Below are positions 36,398 through 45,251 of a DNA stretch of 64,000 nucleotides, in pieces (position 1 is the stretch's first letter; each line of letters starts with the position of its first letter). The DNA is from Bacillus ndiopicus. GTDB taxonomy: Bacteria; Bacillota; Bacilli; Bacillales_A; Planococcaceae. The translations under genes were made by a program, and so were the position numbers. Under the pieces are notes generated by a model, which was not told where the DNA came from, did no database searches, and saw only the letters and a program-made list of their open reading frames with translations. The DNA lies in contig NZ_HG964406.1 of NCBI RefSeq assembly GCF_000612805.1, positions 1 to 64,000 on the forward strand, in the 5' to 3' direction.

Positions 36398-37609
36398 TTA
36401 AATAAATTTAAATTTACCTTTTTTCACTGTTAAACCTACGCCACCTACTAAGTATAGCGCACGGTTATCTACAACTTTTTTCAGTGCAGATGCAGTTTTA
36501 CCCGTCATTTTGCGGTTTAATGCATTGGCAATCGCATCATCATGACCTAAAGAGCATACAGCACCTTTATCATCGTATACGAATGTTTCTGTATCTTCAC
36601 CATTCATTAAATGCTTAATGTTTTTAGCAATTGTTACTGCTTGTTGCATTGCGATTTGTGCAGTTGGTGGGTACGGACGTCCAGCCTCTTCATTTAATAG
36701 GAACGCACAGTCACCTACTACGAATACATCATCGAAGCCTGGCGCACGCATATCTTTACGCACAGCGATACGTGCACGGTTTGATTCAATACCAGATGTT
36801 TCAACAAGCTTGTTACCACGTACACCAGCAGCCCAAATTACTGTACCTGCTTTTACGAATTCAAACTCATCTTCACCTTTTTTAATGTTAACGCCCTCTT
36901 CTGTTGCTTCAACAACAGGCGTACCGATAGAGAACTCGATACCTTTTTTCGCTAATTGAGCTTTAGCATATTCTACTAGGTTTGGATCGAAGCCTGGTAA
37001 AACCATTGGTGCCGCTTCAACACATAGTACACGAACTTTTTCTTGTGGGATATCAAACTCTTTACAAAGCTCTGGAACACGGTTGCCAAGCTCACCTAAA
37101 AGTTCGATACCAGTAAATCCTGCACCACCAACAATAATTGTTAGCTTGCTATCATCCTTCACTTCATCTAATGACCATGAAGCGAATTGATATTCGATAT
37201 GCTCACGAATTTGACGTGCAGCATTTAAGTTTGCTAATGATAGAGCATATTTATCTAAGCCAGGGATACCGAAAGTTTCACCTTCAAATCCTAAGCCTAA
37301 AACTAGGTAGTCATACGTCATTTCACCAGCAGATGTTTGCACTTTACGCTCATTTACATCAATGTTTTCTACAGTAGCTTGTACAAAGCGAACATTGTTG
37401 TTAAGCACTTTTGCAATTGGATAACGTGCGGCTTCTGGTGAAATTGTACCAGCTCCTACCTCATGTAACCAAGTTGTTTCATAGTGGTAATCATTTTTAT
37501 TAACTAAAATAATTTCCGCTTGCTCACCACTAAGCATTTTTTGTAGATTAACAGCTGTTGTTAATCCACCATAGCCCGCGCCTAATACTAAAATTGTCGG
37601 TCTTTTCAC
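36398..37609 (-). CDS. yumB: Type II NADH dehydrogenase (NDH-2)
   Basis: This 403-residue flavoprotein passes electrons from NADH to menaquinone without pumping protons, at the inner face of the membrane. It has two Rossmann motifs: VLGAGYGG for FAD near the start and VGGAGFTGIELLGEL for NADH (about 160-175), plus VVGDCAF and the quinone-site AMQQA motif (QIAMQQAV). The closest known relative is YumB/Ndh of Bacillales. A GTG start at 37609 is chosen, since AAAGGGG lies 11 bases upstream; a TTG three codons earlier is too close to it. Confidence 0.9.
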   Translation of the reverse strand: MKRPTILVLGAGYGGLTTAVNLQKMLSGEQAEIILVNKNDYHYETTWLHEVGAGTISPEAARYPIAKVLNNNVRFVQATVENIDVNERKVQTSAGEMTYDYLVLGLGFEGETFGIPGLDKYALSLANLNAARQIREHIEYQFASWSLDEVKDDSKLTIIVGGAGFTGIELLGELGNRVPELCKEFDIPQEKVRVLCVEAAPMVLPGFDPNLVEYAKAQLAKKGIEFSIGTPVVEATEEGVNIKKGEDEFEFVKAGTVIWAAGVRGNKLVETSGIESNRARIAVRKDMRAPGFDDVFVVGDCAFLLNEEAGRPYPPTAQIAMQQAVTIAKNIKHLMNGEDTETFVYDDKGAVCSLGHDDAIANALNRKMTGKTASALKKVVDNRALYLVGGVGLTVKKGKFKFI

Positions 37610-37618
37610 TGAAATCAA

Positions 37619-37952
37619 AACCCCTTTAATTGTATTATACTAGCGCAAGGCAAATAAAAAAGAAGTACAATATACTTCACAAATACTTACGCTAGGTCGA
37701 CATATTTTCGACAAAAATCTCTCCCTACTATATTAGCCCTTTTATGCTACAATTTCAACACCTTAAAAGGAAAGTATTTTATCTTAAATCAGTGAGTGTT
37801 CTACCACCCACTGATTTTGGAAATTTTATCACATTCTTGTATAGTAATACCCTAAAATCCCCAACAGATGCCATAGTTTTTGAGAGAGGTTTTTGGTTTA
37901 AGCTTGACTCGCTTTTTCTTAAGTTAATTAATCCGAAAGCTTATTTATTTGA
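37619..37952. other. Gap between the NDH-2 gene and ykuI
   Basis: I see no convincing gene in this 334-base gap. It holds the NDH-2 promoter region (a half Rex-like TTGTGAAGTATATTG on the minus strand near 37664-37682), and an ATCAGTG.../...CACTGAT hairpin near 37788-37815 without a T run. A 70-codon plus-strand frame over it has no ribosome site. Confidence 0.4.
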
Positions 37953-39149
37953 CTAACTCACAATATTATTTTCGTATAAATAATCGTACGATATATCTAC
38001 AAATAAAAATTCATTTTGAGGCAATGCCATTGAATATGTTCTAGTCAGTTCTGCGGTTTCAATATCGCTGTATGTTTCGGAAAGCTTACTTTGACCGTCA
38101 TGTCGCATCTTAATTAAATTTTGTAAGAAGTAAGGTCGCCAGCTCCAGTTTTTGCGAATTGCCTCCTGCTGAATCTTCCAACTTCCTTCTACTAGCATAA
38201 TATTTGGCGTTGTTTGGAATCCTTCTCCATCACAAATATATAAACGGAAAATATATGGACGTAGCTTTTCAGCTAACTGTAATAAGCTATCGATATTTGC
38301 ACTTATCGGCTCAATTTGTTCAACTGCCGCAATAATTTTTCTTTCTAATGTTTTGATTGCATCATATTTTTGTTCTAGCAGTTTCTTTTCCGTCATAATA
38401 AATTGTTTACATTCATCGTGAAAACGAGACTTCAGTGTGTCACGCGCAATAAAATCCTTTAAAGGTAGCTCTAAATAAGCTCCTTTGTAAAAGCGTGCAC
38501 CATTTTTCCAACCATGCTGCAATTGATAAACAGCGTCCACATTACTCACTAATAAGGATGCGCCAATTTTTAAAGCTAATGCACGAAGCGTTGAAAAAAC
38601 ATGATTTTGTGCACTCCAATGGTTATAATCTAATTGCTCGACTTTCATTTTTAATACATAGGGCTCTAACAAAAGAATATGGTTCAAGTTACTATGTGGC
38701 CCAATATCGTTAAGCGCTATTTTGACACCGTATGTTTTCATATATTTCACTACATGGTGTAATTGCTCTATATTCCCTTTATACTGATGTTCACTAATAA
38801 CAAGTACAATATTTGATAATAAATGCTCTGGCAGCATTTCTTTTAATAAAGTAAAATAGCTTTCACCGAAATCAAGCATTAATAAATTGGGATTACACGG
38901 TATATATAAATCAACATCATTTATTTTGTCACCTACGATTTGCAATGTCTCGCGAATGACAAGCTGCTCAATTTCTGCACGAATTTCCTCTGGAATTTCT
39001 TCACTATTTGAAAACATCGTTAAATTAATATTTTCGTCCAACTGCCCAAGTACTTCATATGCAGCTACACTATGTTCATCCGCACTATATATAGGCTCAA
39101 ACAATATTTCAATTTGATCAAGTTTATCTAAAACATTTAATACATCCAA
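37953..39149 (-). CDS. ykuI: YkuI-like degenerate EAL-domain protein
   Basis: This 398-residue protein has an N-terminal EAL fold (about 15-240) and a C-terminal PAS-like domain (about 290-395, with WSWRPYFL and SDIETAE), the architecture of B. subtilis YkuI. The EAL signature is YEVLG and other metal ligands are replaced (VISEHQ, LNDIGPHS), so hydrolysis of cyclic di-GMP is doubtful and a binding or sensing role is more likely. YkuI itself binds c-di-GMP but was reported without activity. The ATG follows GGAGGC. It is monocistronic. Confidence 0.85.
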   Translation of the reverse strand: MDVLNVLDKLDQIEILFEPIYSADEHSVAAYEVLGQLDENINLTMFSNSEEIPEEIRAEIEQLVIRETLQIVGDKINDVDLYIPCNPNLLMLDFGESYFTLLKEMLPEHLLSNIVLVISEHQYKGNIEQLHHVVKYMKTYGVKIALNDIGPHSNLNHILLLEPYVLKMKVEQLDYNHWSAQNHVFSTLRALALKIGASLLVSNVDAVYQLQHGWKNGARFYKGAYLELPLKDFIARDTLKSRFHDECKQFIMTEKKLLEQKYDAIKTLERKIIAAVEQIEPISANIDSLLQLAEKLRPYIFRLYICDGEGFQTTPNIMLVEGSWKIQQEAIRKNWSWRPYFLQNLIKMRHDGQSKLSETYSDIETAELTRTYSMALPQNEFLFVDISYDYLYENNIVS

Positions 39150-39457
39150 TGCTAAGCCTCCTTACTTAATCTCTGTCCCTATCATAATCTATCTCGCTTT
39201 TTTGTTCAAAGGTCTGCTTTGTTATAATTTTCGGTCATACAGCAGCCTCAACATACTTTTATATCCATCTTCAAATTGAAGTAAAATAAAAAACCACACT
39301 ACACTCGACAATTTATTTACCTATTCAAGCTTATGCACTGAGGGTTAATATAAAAATCGGGAACATTCGATTTATTATTAATTCATTAAGTATTTTTCTA
39401 TCCGTAGAAAACCACTTGCGGTATAATTAATGCAATGAATTGATTAGGAGGAATTAG
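39150..39457. other. Gap between ykuI and the VOC protein gene
   Basis: These 308 bases separate two divergent genes. I see AT-rich DNA and a -10-like TATAAT at 39422-39427 about 30 bases before the VOC gene, but no clear -35, reading frame or hairpin. Confidence 0.35.
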
Positions 39458-39835
39458 ATGATTCATCAAATTGGACAAATTATGCTTTATGTGAATGACC
39501 AAGATGAAGCGGTAAAGTTTTGGACAGAAAAAATCGGCTTCGTTGTATTAAAGGATGAAGAAAATCATGGTATGCGTATGATTGAGATTGCTCCTTCAAA
39601 AGATGTACAAACTTCCTTCGTTCTGCATAATAAAGCTTTGATTGCACAAATGCAGCCTGAGTTGAACTTAGGAACGCCATCAATTATGTTCTATGCAGAA
39701 AATGTTGAAGCATTATACGAAAAGTTTAAGGCAAAAGGCATTACTGTTGGCGATTTAATCACAATTCCTGCAGGCAAATTATTTAATTTCGCGGATAGTG
39801 AAAACAACTATTTCGCACTAATTGAAAAAGACTGA
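39458..39835 (+). CDS. VOC (glyoxalase/bleomycin-resistance) fold protein
   Basis: This 125-residue protein is made of two beta-alpha-beta-beta-beta modules typical of the vicinal oxygen chelate fold: QIMLYVNDQDEAVKFWTEKIGF in the first and PSIMFYAENVEALYEKFKAKG in the second. The C-terminal FADSENNYFALIE contains a family metal-site Glu. The reaction or ligand is unknown. The ATG follows TTAGGAGGAATTAG. It is monocistronic with a strong terminator. Confidence 0.85.
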   Translation: MIHQIGQIMLYVNDQDEAVKFWTEKIGFVVLKDEENHGMRMIEIAPSKDVQTSFVLHNKALIAQMQPELNLGTPSIMFYAENVEALYEKFKAKGITVGDLITIPAGKLFNFADSENNYFALIEKD

Positions 39836-39849
39836 TATTAAACTATAAT

Positions 39850-39893
39850 AAGCGCAAGAAATCAATTTTAAAGGTTGATTTCTTGCGCTTTTT
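39850..39893 (+). terminator. Terminator of the VOC gene
   Basis: Arms AAGCGCAAGAAATCAA and the exact complement flank a nine-base loop, followed by TTTT. Confidence 0.92.
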
Positions 39894-39995
39894 GAGTTGA
39901 TTTTGCTAATTTTTCAGCTTTCGGGCGAATTCACTTGCGAATCGGGCGAATCATTACTTTAGACCTATTCAAGTAAAATAAATCCCATCTCCTAT

Positions 39996-40313
39996 TTACT
40001 CTTCCACTATACGTTGAAGCTGTAATAGCTTATTATCCCAAAACAGTTCAAAGTACTGGAGCCAATCCTCGATTTCCTTTAGACCTTCTACATGAAGTGT
40101 ATATATTTTTTCTCGCCCTTTTTTCTCGGCAACTACAAGCTGTGCTTGCTCGAGCACATTCAAATGCTTCACAACAGCTGTTCGACTCATTATAAATTGT
40201 GAGGAAATATAAGTAATCGGCTGATTACCATGTACTAGCAATTGTAAAATACGACGTCTTGTTGGATCAGCTATGGCTTGAAATACATCATATTTCTCAG
40301 CGGGCTGTGCCAT
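39996..40313 (-). CDS. ArsR-family winged-helix repressor
   Basis: This 105-residue protein has a winged helix-turn-helix (QAIADPTRRRILQLLVHG, then SRTAVVKHLNVLEQAQLVV as the recognition region). No metal-binding cysteine motif (ELCVCDL) is present, so it is of the non-metal type often paired with SRPBCC proteins. The start codon overlaps the SRPBCC stop by one base. It most likely represses its own operon through the 15-base palindrome at 40753-40794. Confidence 0.87.
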   Translation of the reverse strand: MAQPAEKYDVFQAIADPTRRRILQLLVHGNQPITYISSQFIMSRTAVVKHLNVLEQAQLVVAEKKGREKIYTLHVEGLKEIEDWLQYFELFWDNKLLQLQRIVEE

Positions 40314-40726
40314 TATGCCTCCACTACTTCTTTTAATTTCTTACCAACAATAGCTGTCCAGCCACCATCCATATTTTGACGCACTGCTTCAACAGACATA
40401 TTTGCTTTTGGCACAATATGTCCTGCTTCTTTCCAACCGCCGTGTGTTAAAGTAAACTCTGTTTGTTCCCCTATCTCCTTCAACTCAAATGTTACATACC
40501 AACCGTCTTCATCCCAAGCGAATCGTAAAAAATGTGGAGCATTCACTTTTTCTACTTTACATGGAGAAGGCCCGAATGGTGACTGAATCGTAAAATGATG
40601 TCCTTCAATTGCTTGAAAATCATTCGGCATCAACCATGCGCCAATACCTTCCGCAGTCGATACAGTGTCCCATACCTTTGCAATTGGGGCATTTAATAAA
40701 ACTGTTTTGATAATATCTTGTGTCAT
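40313..40726 (-). CDS. SRPBCC/AHSA1 (START-like) domain protein
   Basis: This 137-residue protein has the helix-grip fold seen in AHSA1/CalC relatives: IAKVWDTVSTAEGIGAWL near the start, a central beta sheet and a long C-terminal helix. Such proteins bind small hydrophobic ligands in a central cavity; the ligand is unknown. It is the first gene of a two-gene operon with an ArsR repressor. The ATG follows AAAAAGGAGT. Confidence 0.83.
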   Translation of the reverse strand: MTQDIIKTVLLNAPIAKVWDTVSTAEGIGAWLMPNDFQAIEGHHFTIQSPFGPSPCKVEKVNAPHFLRFAWDEDGWYVTFELKEIGEQTEFTLTHGGWKEAGHIVPKANMSVEAVRQNMDGGWTAIVGKKLKEVVEA

Positions 40727-40752
40727 TGTTCTAACTCCTTTTTATTTAAAGT

Positions 40753-40801
40753 ATAACCAAAAGGTGTCATAAATATATAACACCTTTTGGTTATATGTCA
40801 A
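40753..40801 (-). promoter_or_regulatory. Promoter of the SRPBCC-arsR operon overlapped by a 15-bp palindromic operator
   Basis: On the minus strand TTGACA (40801-40796) and TATATT, 18 bases further on, form a sigma-A promoter. Perfect arms ATAACCAAAAGGTGT and ACACCTTTTGGTTAT (40753-40767 and 40780-40794) flank 12 bases and cover the spacer and the region after the -10, an ideal position for repression by the ArsR protein. Confidence 0.7.
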
Positions 40802-40866
40802 CAATGAAAATCATTCCATTGATTATGATATAATTGGGTAAAATTCTAATCAGCGGAGATGAACTT

Positions 40867-41337
40867 ATGATTACTATTTGTATTGCTACATCAGAAGATT
40901 ACCATGCTGTAAATAATCTTGTAAAAGAGGGACATGAAGAGCATGCCAAAGAAGTTCCAACTGTTTTTAAGAATGTAGCTTCTGTTATGCCAGAAGCTTA
41001 TTATAGAGAGTTACTTGAAAGTTCAAATAGCACAGTTTTGCTTGCTAAAAACCAAGAATCTATTATTGGCTTTGCTGTAATCAGTGTTGAATCCTCACCG
41101 CCTTTCGATTCCTTAATTCAACGTCAATATGCTTATATTCATGATTTTGGTGTAAAAAAGAATGTGCAAAAACAAGGTGTTGGAAAATTGCTCTTTACAG
41201 CTTGTGTCAATTGGGCAAAAACTATGAATGTTACATCTATAGAATTAAATGTTTGGGAATTCAATAAAAACGCAATTGATTTTTACAAACACTTAGGTTT
41301 AGAGAGCATGAGCAGAAAGATGGCCATCACGATTTAA
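40867..41337 (+). CDS. GNAT-family N-acetyltransferase
   Basis: This 156-residue acetyl-CoA-dependent acetyltransferase has the GNAT core: a beta-bulge strand with IHDFGVKKNVQKQGVGKLLF giving the coenzyme A loop (Q-x-x-G-V-G), then NVTSIELNVWEFNKNAIDFY. The substrate is unknown. The ATG at 40867 follows GCGGAGATGA; an 11-residue extension is not supported. It is divergent from the SRPBCC operon across the palindromic operator, so it may respond to the same repressor. Confidence 0.83.
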   Translation: MITICIATSEDYHAVNNLVKEGHEEHAKEVPTVFKNVASVMPEAYYRELLESSNSTVLLAKNQESIIGFAVISVESSPPFDSLIQRQYAYIHDFGVKKNVQKQGVGKLLFTACVNWAKTMNVTSIELNVWEFNKNAIDFYKHLGLESMSRKMAITI

Positions 41338-41383
41338 AGGCTCTATGCTACAACCACTTAAACCATTAAAGGAATGATGTAAG

Positions 41384-41884
41384 TTGAAGAAAAAAATCCA
41401 TATTATCGGCAGTGTTGGGAGTGGCAAATCCACTTTAGCAAAGCTGCTAGCAAATAAACATAAAATAGGCTATAGCGAGCTTGATAACATCGTGTGGAAA
41501 CGCCACCCTAATGGTGATATACGCCGCTCTGATGAAGCTATTTCTCAAATTATCCAGCAAGTGCTGCAGCAAAGTGAATGGATTACCGAAGGTGCACATT
41601 ACCAACATTGGGTAACACCTCTTTTTGAGCAAGCAGATTATATTATTTTTTTACAGCCCTCCTATTTTACAAGACTATGGCGCATTAATAAACGATTCCT
41701 CAAGCAAGTTCTTAAACTAGAGAAATCTAATTATAAGCCAACATTAAGCATGCTACGCAATATGTACAAATGGAATAAACACTATGAAACAGCAGGCCAA
41801 TGGAAAATTGAAGAACGTTTACAGCCATTTCATGATAAAGTTGTCACGATAAAATCTCAAAAAGAGATTGAAAGATTTATGTAA
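41384..41884 (+). CDS. P-loop kinase-like protein (adenylate-kinase-related, FlaR type)
   Basis: This 166-residue cytoplasmic protein begins with a Walker A motif GSVGSGKSTLA (about 9-19), then ELDNIVWKRH and WITEGAHYQHW typical of the AAA-17/topology-modulation (FlaR) group of nucleotide-kinase-like proteins. No known substrate. The start is TTG, with AAAGGA ten bases upstream. It follows the acetyltransferase by 46 bases on the same strand. Confidence 0.72.
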   Translation: MKKKIHIIGSVGSGKSTLAKLLANKHKIGYSELDNIVWKRHPNGDIRRSDEAISQIIQQVLQQSEWITEGAHYQHWVTPLFEQADYIIFLQPSYFTRLWRINKRFLKQVLKLEKSNYKPTLSMLRNMYKWNKHYETAGQWKIEERLQPFHDKVVTIKSQKEIERFM

Positions 41885-42072
41885 CAATTATCCTGAATAC
41901 CCTTATTCTACTCACCCACATTTTGCTATGTTATAATTTTATTAGTTCGAATTTTCAATTACTAGTCAACAGAAGAAATAGTAAATAATCCGCAAGCACC
42001 TATTTTTTTAAAGAATATATTACATACGCTGAAGCACTGCTGTAATTTAATAACTAGAAAAGGGGCATGATT

Positions 42073-42612
42073 TTGAAAAAAGTATATATAATTAGACATT
42101 GTGAAGCAGAAGGACAACATATGGACGCGCCTTTAACAGAAAAAGGCTATAATCAAGCAGGAGAATTATGTAATTTTTTTGCTAATTTAAACATAGAACG
42201 AATTATCACAAGCCCGTATAAACGTGCTAGAGAATCTATACAACCATTTGCAAATTTTTCACATATTGAAATAGAGCATGACAATAGATTAAGTGAGCGT
42301 GTATTAAGTAATCAAAACTTACCAGATTGGTTTGAAAAATTAAAATTAACATTCCAAGACATGGAATTAAAGCTTGAAGGTGGCGAATCTAGCTATGAGG
42401 CAATGTCACGAATTATAGAAGTTATAGAGGAAGCATTTCATAGTAAAAATAATCATATTGTTATCGTCACACATGGAAATTTACTATCTTTACTTTTGAA
42501 GCATTGTAATGAAAATTTCGGATTTGATGATTGGCAAAGACTTAGCAATCCTGATATTTTCCTCTTAGAAAACTCAAATAATAACCTGACTTACAAGCGA
42601 CTTTGGTCATAA
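42073..42612 (+). CDS. Histidine phosphatase (phosphoglycerate-mutase-like) family protein
   Basis: This 179-residue protein has the phosphohistidine motif IIRHCEAEG near the start, the second catalytic part SPYKRARES and a late VTHGNLLSLL histidine. Such enzymes remove phosphate from sugars, nucleotides or small molecules; the substrate is not readable. The TTG at 42073 is chosen because AAAAGGGG lies seven bases upstream, whereas the ATG at 42067 touches that site. It stands alone within a group of small accessory enzymes. Confidence 0.83.
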   Translation: MKKVYIIRHCEAEGQHMDAPLTEKGYNQAGELCNFFANLNIERIITSPYKRARESIQPFANFSHIEIEHDNRLSERVLSNQNLPDWFEKLKLTFQDMELKLEGGESSYEAMSRIIEVIEEAFHSKNNHIVIVTHGNLLSLLLKHCNENFGFDDWQRLSNPDIFLLENSNNNLTYKRLWS

Positions 42613-42682
42613 TCCAACGGATACTTTCTGAATAAAACTGTGGGATAGTGATGCTGTTTAGATCCATTGCGAGGAGAAAATT

Positions 42683-43126
42683 ATGAGATATAATATAGAA
42701 GTTTCACTAAAGAATAACGAGAAATTCTCAACCTTTTTACACCAGAAAATTAGAGAATTTAATAATGAGCATTCCAGACATCATAAAGAAGTAAGGAAAG
42801 AAGAAGCTGTACAGCCGATAAATATCATCGTGTCAGATGATACTGGAAATTGGGTTGGTGGTTTAAATGCAGCAGTTTATTGGAATTGGTTAGAAATTAA
42901 TGATTTGTGGTTTCATGAAGATTACAGAGGCAAAGGCTTAGGTGGGAATCTTCTTTCTCAATCCGAAAAAATAGCGCAAGAGATGGGGGCAACAAAAGTG
43001 CTTTTAACTACTTTCGAATTTCAAGCGCGTACTTTTTATGAATCAAAAGGCTATCAAGTTGTGGGTGAAATCAAAGATTATCCTCCTGGAAGCAGCTACT
43101 ACACAATGGTCAAAACACTTATTTAG
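42683..43126 (+). CDS. GNAT-family N-acetyltransferase
   Basis: This 147-residue acetyltransferase shows the GNAT motif A LWFHEDYRGKGLGGNLLSQ (about 86-104) and the C-terminal QARTFYESKGYQVVGEI. The substrate is unknown. The ATG follows GCGAGGAG. It is the second of four GNAT genes in the 40-53 kb stretch; the proteins are not close copies of each other. Confidence 0.83.
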   Translation: MRYNIEVSLKNNEKFSTFLHQKIREFNNEHSRHHKEVRKEEAVQPINIIVSDDTGNWVGGLNAAVYWNWLEINDLWFHEDYRGKGLGGNLLSQSEKIAQEMGATKVLLTTFEFQARTFYESKGYQVVGEIKDYPPGSSYYTMVKTLI

Positions 43127-43242
43127 TTTTTTTTAGCTTACAAGCCCTATCGTTAATATGTCGAGTAAAATTAACAGTAAATTATTTTATAAAATTCTTA
43201 CTAGATTAATTATTATATTGTGAAATGAGAGGTAGATTTATT

Positions 43243-43416
43243 ATGCAAAGTGGATTTTATACAGGAGATATTTTATTTAGTGCTTTTTCAATTTTCGGTA
43301 TATTATTTTCTATAATTCCTATTGTTTTTTTTGTATGGTTTGCTATTACTACAACTACTCAGTTAAAGAAACAATCCAAGTTACTAGAAGAAATAAAAGA
43401 GAGATTAGATCGTTAA
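43243..43416 (+). CDS. Small membrane protein, unknown function
   Basis: This 57-residue protein has one long membrane helix (about 15-40, FSIFGILFSIIPIVFFVWF) and a charged C-terminal helix (KKQSKLLEEIKERLDR). The ATG at 43243 lies after AGAGGTAGATTTATT; a six-residue longer reading also exists. It ends 14 bases before repeat copy D. Family not recognised. Confidence 0.55.
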   Translation: MQSGFYTGDILFSAFSIFGILFSIIPIVFFVWFAITTTTQLKKQSKLLEEIKERLDR

Positions 43417-43429
43417 GAAACTGCTATTT

Positions 43430-43767
43430 ATCAATTACGCCCCAGTTAACTATAGTCTAGATTTTTTGAGCTGGTAACGAAGCCACTACTTGGCAAACCC
43501 CTCTTCACAATCTGTGACTTCCGCTGGGGTGTTTGGGCCAACGTGATGTTGGTCACGCAGTCGTTGCCACAAGGATGTGGTGTTCTTAGACTGAGTTTCT
43601 CTATAATCCATTGAGTGTTTGTACACTCAGTGGATTATAGAAAATAAAATAGGCATTCATCACTTGTAGAGGTTTTCTGTCCTGCTGCTGACACTACACT
43701 TTCGTAACAAAAAAGCATTGCTCCTGCGGTTACTCGTTGCAAAAAAGCATAGTTGAATCAAAATAAA
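43430..43767 (+). repeat. Dispersed repeat element, copy D (near full length)
   Basis: It starts ATCAATTACGCCCCAGTTAA, with the T run and GAGC, then the shared blocks GACTTCCGCTGGGGTGTTTG, CCAACGTGATGTTGG and GTTGCCACAAGGATGTGG, the variable hairpin (43600-43641), AGGTTTTCTG, and the 3' module TTGCTCCTGCGGTTACTCGT, ending TTGAATCAAAATAA. No reading frame spans it. It fills the 430-base gap between a small membrane protein gene and a convergent acetyltransferase gene. Confidence 0.85.
43600..43641. repeat. 19-bp stem hairpin in repeat copy D
   Basis: Arms TCTATAATCCATTGAGTGT and ACACTCAGTGGATTATAGA pair fully (one G-U) around the loop TTGT. The stem sequence is unlike that of copies A and C although position and loop agree. 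Confidence 0.9.
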
Positions 43768-43846
43768 CGTGCTATATAAACTATACAACCTTTTGCAAAT
43801 ATATCACCTTAGTAATCAATTAATTCTCTAAGCCATTCCCCTATAA

Positions 43847-44419
43847 TTATATTTTTTGCTGAAATTCTGTATGCAGCAAACTATAAATCACCATATCTTT
43901 GCATTCCCCTGTAACACTGTGGCACTCAAATTGCCTTAAATACCCCTCCTTTTTAAAATTAAATTTTGTTAATAATTTCTCAGAGGCAATATTGTCAGTA
44001 GATACAAATGCTTGAATTCTTACTAAACCTAATTGATTAAATCCTATTGCTAATACTTCATTCACAGCTTCGGACATAATACCCCGCTGCCAGTATGCAT
44101 CGGATAATTCATAACCAATTTCGGCCCGCTTACCTGCAAATTCACTTAAAAAAATAGTGCCGATGATCTCATCTGTTATTTTATCGGCAATAGCAAAGCG
44201 AATAATCCAGCCTTTTTCATAACCTTTATTCCAAAAATCGATTACTTCATAGCTTTTCTCTACTGTTTCTGGTCCGTTCCAATCAAGATGACGATATACA
44301 TTCACATTCGAATAATATTGGAATAATGCTGTAGCATCGCTTATTCTTAACTTCCTTAGCGTAATTTGTTCCGTTTCTATTGTCGGGAAAGATTCACCTA
44401 ATAATTTCACAAAGTCCAT
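43847..44419 (-). CDS. GNAT-family N-acetyltransferase (RimJ/RimL type)
   Basis: This 190-residue protein follows the RimJ/RimL pattern: ITLRKLRISDATALFQYYSN near the start, IGTIFLSEF, the coenzyme A motif SDAYWQRGIMSEAVNEVL (about 114-131) and FVSTDNIASEKLLTKFNF. Members acetylate protein N-termini or small molecules; the target is unknown. The ATG follows AAAGGAAG. Confidence 0.85.
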   Translation of the reverse strand: MDFVKLLGESFPTIETEQITLRKLRISDATALFQYYSNVNVYRHLDWNGPETVEKSYEVIDFWNKGYEKGWIIRFAIADKITDEIIGTIFLSEFAGKRAEIGYELSDAYWQRGIMSEAVNEVLAIGFNQLGLVRIQAFVSTDNIASEKLLTKFNFKKEGYLRQFECHSVTGECKDMVIYSLLHTEFQQKI

Positions 44420-44537
44420 TTTTTTCTTCCTTTCTTAAAAGAATTTCAAATTAGTTTAAGCACTGTTTTAATTATATCTGACCACATTGTTAGTAAAAAC
44501 CTCATACTTATTTTATAAAAAAAATTAAGTCACTGTG

Positions 44538-44570
44538 GTATTAAACCACAGTGACCTATTTTTTATTTTC
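44538..44570 (-). terminator. Terminator of the CD3324-like gene
   Basis: TCACTGTGGT and ACCACAGTGA are perfect 10-base arms around ATTAA (44530-44554), flanked by A- and T-rich runs. They lie just after the minus-strand stop codon. Confidence 0.75.
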
Positions 44571-44835
44571 TCTTTTCTGTTAGAACAATTCTTTGAATAC
44601 TCTTTATTGATAAAAAATACTTTTCACCGATTGTGACCATATCCATTCCTGATAAATAGTCTTTATAGATAGCAGTATTTCTTAAGCTGAGTTCTTGTCT
44701 TGTAGACGTGCTAGATCCCCAACATTTTTTATGTTCTTTTTTTCTTGGGATATAAATAAATTCACCATCAACATATTCTTGTATTAACGCAAGCAATTCC
44801 GATGGTAAAACATGCTTTGCCTTCTTGTAGCTCAT
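44563..44835 (-). CDS. CD3324-family small helix-turn-helix protein
   Basis: This 90-residue basic protein shows LPSELLALIQEYVDGEFIYI, PRKKEHKKCWGSSTSTRQEL and a C-terminal helix-turn-helix-like MVTIGEKYFLSIKSIQRIV, matching the small CD3324 family of Firmicutes. A DNA-binding role is plausible but unproven. The ATG follows TTAGGAGTGC. It has its own terminator. Confidence 0.7.
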   Translation of the reverse strand: MSYKKAKHVLPSELLALIQEYVDGEFIYIPRKKEHKKCWGSSTSTRQELSLRNTAIYKDYLSGMDMVTIGEKYFLSIKSIQRIVLTEKRK

Positions 44836-45251
44836 TTTGCACTCCTAATTGTTATTTTTTTAGGAAGAGCAAAGGCTATTCTTTATTTAATATGCAATAG
44901 CCCTCGCTATGCAAAAATAGTATTTTTCCTCATATAAACATATCTCCTTGTGATTTTATTCTTTCTAAAAATTATATATCATATATGAAAAATAGTGAAT
45001 GCATAGCACTTAAATTTTTAAGGCTTATCGTATTGATGTTATAACAGTCAATCTCCCTTATTAGTCATTTAGTCATACAAATAAAATCAGCTAATTAAAC
45101 CCCAAAATTTATTTTTTGTGAAATTTCCCCTCCCTTGTTAAAATGAATAACATGGAGATATTGAAAGGGGATAAAGATTCGAGATGTGGAAGAACTTGTA
45201 GTGATTAGAATTTGAAAAAGCTAATTTTTGCTCTCATTAAAGAGGGTTTAT
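44836..45251. other. AT-rich gap, possibly decayed coding DNA
   Basis: No supported gene lies here. A good ribosome-site-like AAAGGGGA at about 45164 leads to ATGTGGAAGAACTTGTAG, an immediate stop, and a -10-like TAAAAT (about 45138) is nearby. These may be remains of a leader or broken gene. Confidence 0.35.

Noticed and set aside
37664..37682. Rex operator before the NDH-2 gene yumB
   Set aside because: Only the left half (TTGTGAA) fits; the right half ATTGTAC does not form the palindrome.
37744..37956. 70-codon plus-strand frame between yumB and ykuI
   Set aside because: No ribosome site, no family resemblance, and it runs into the 3' end of ykuI on the other strand.
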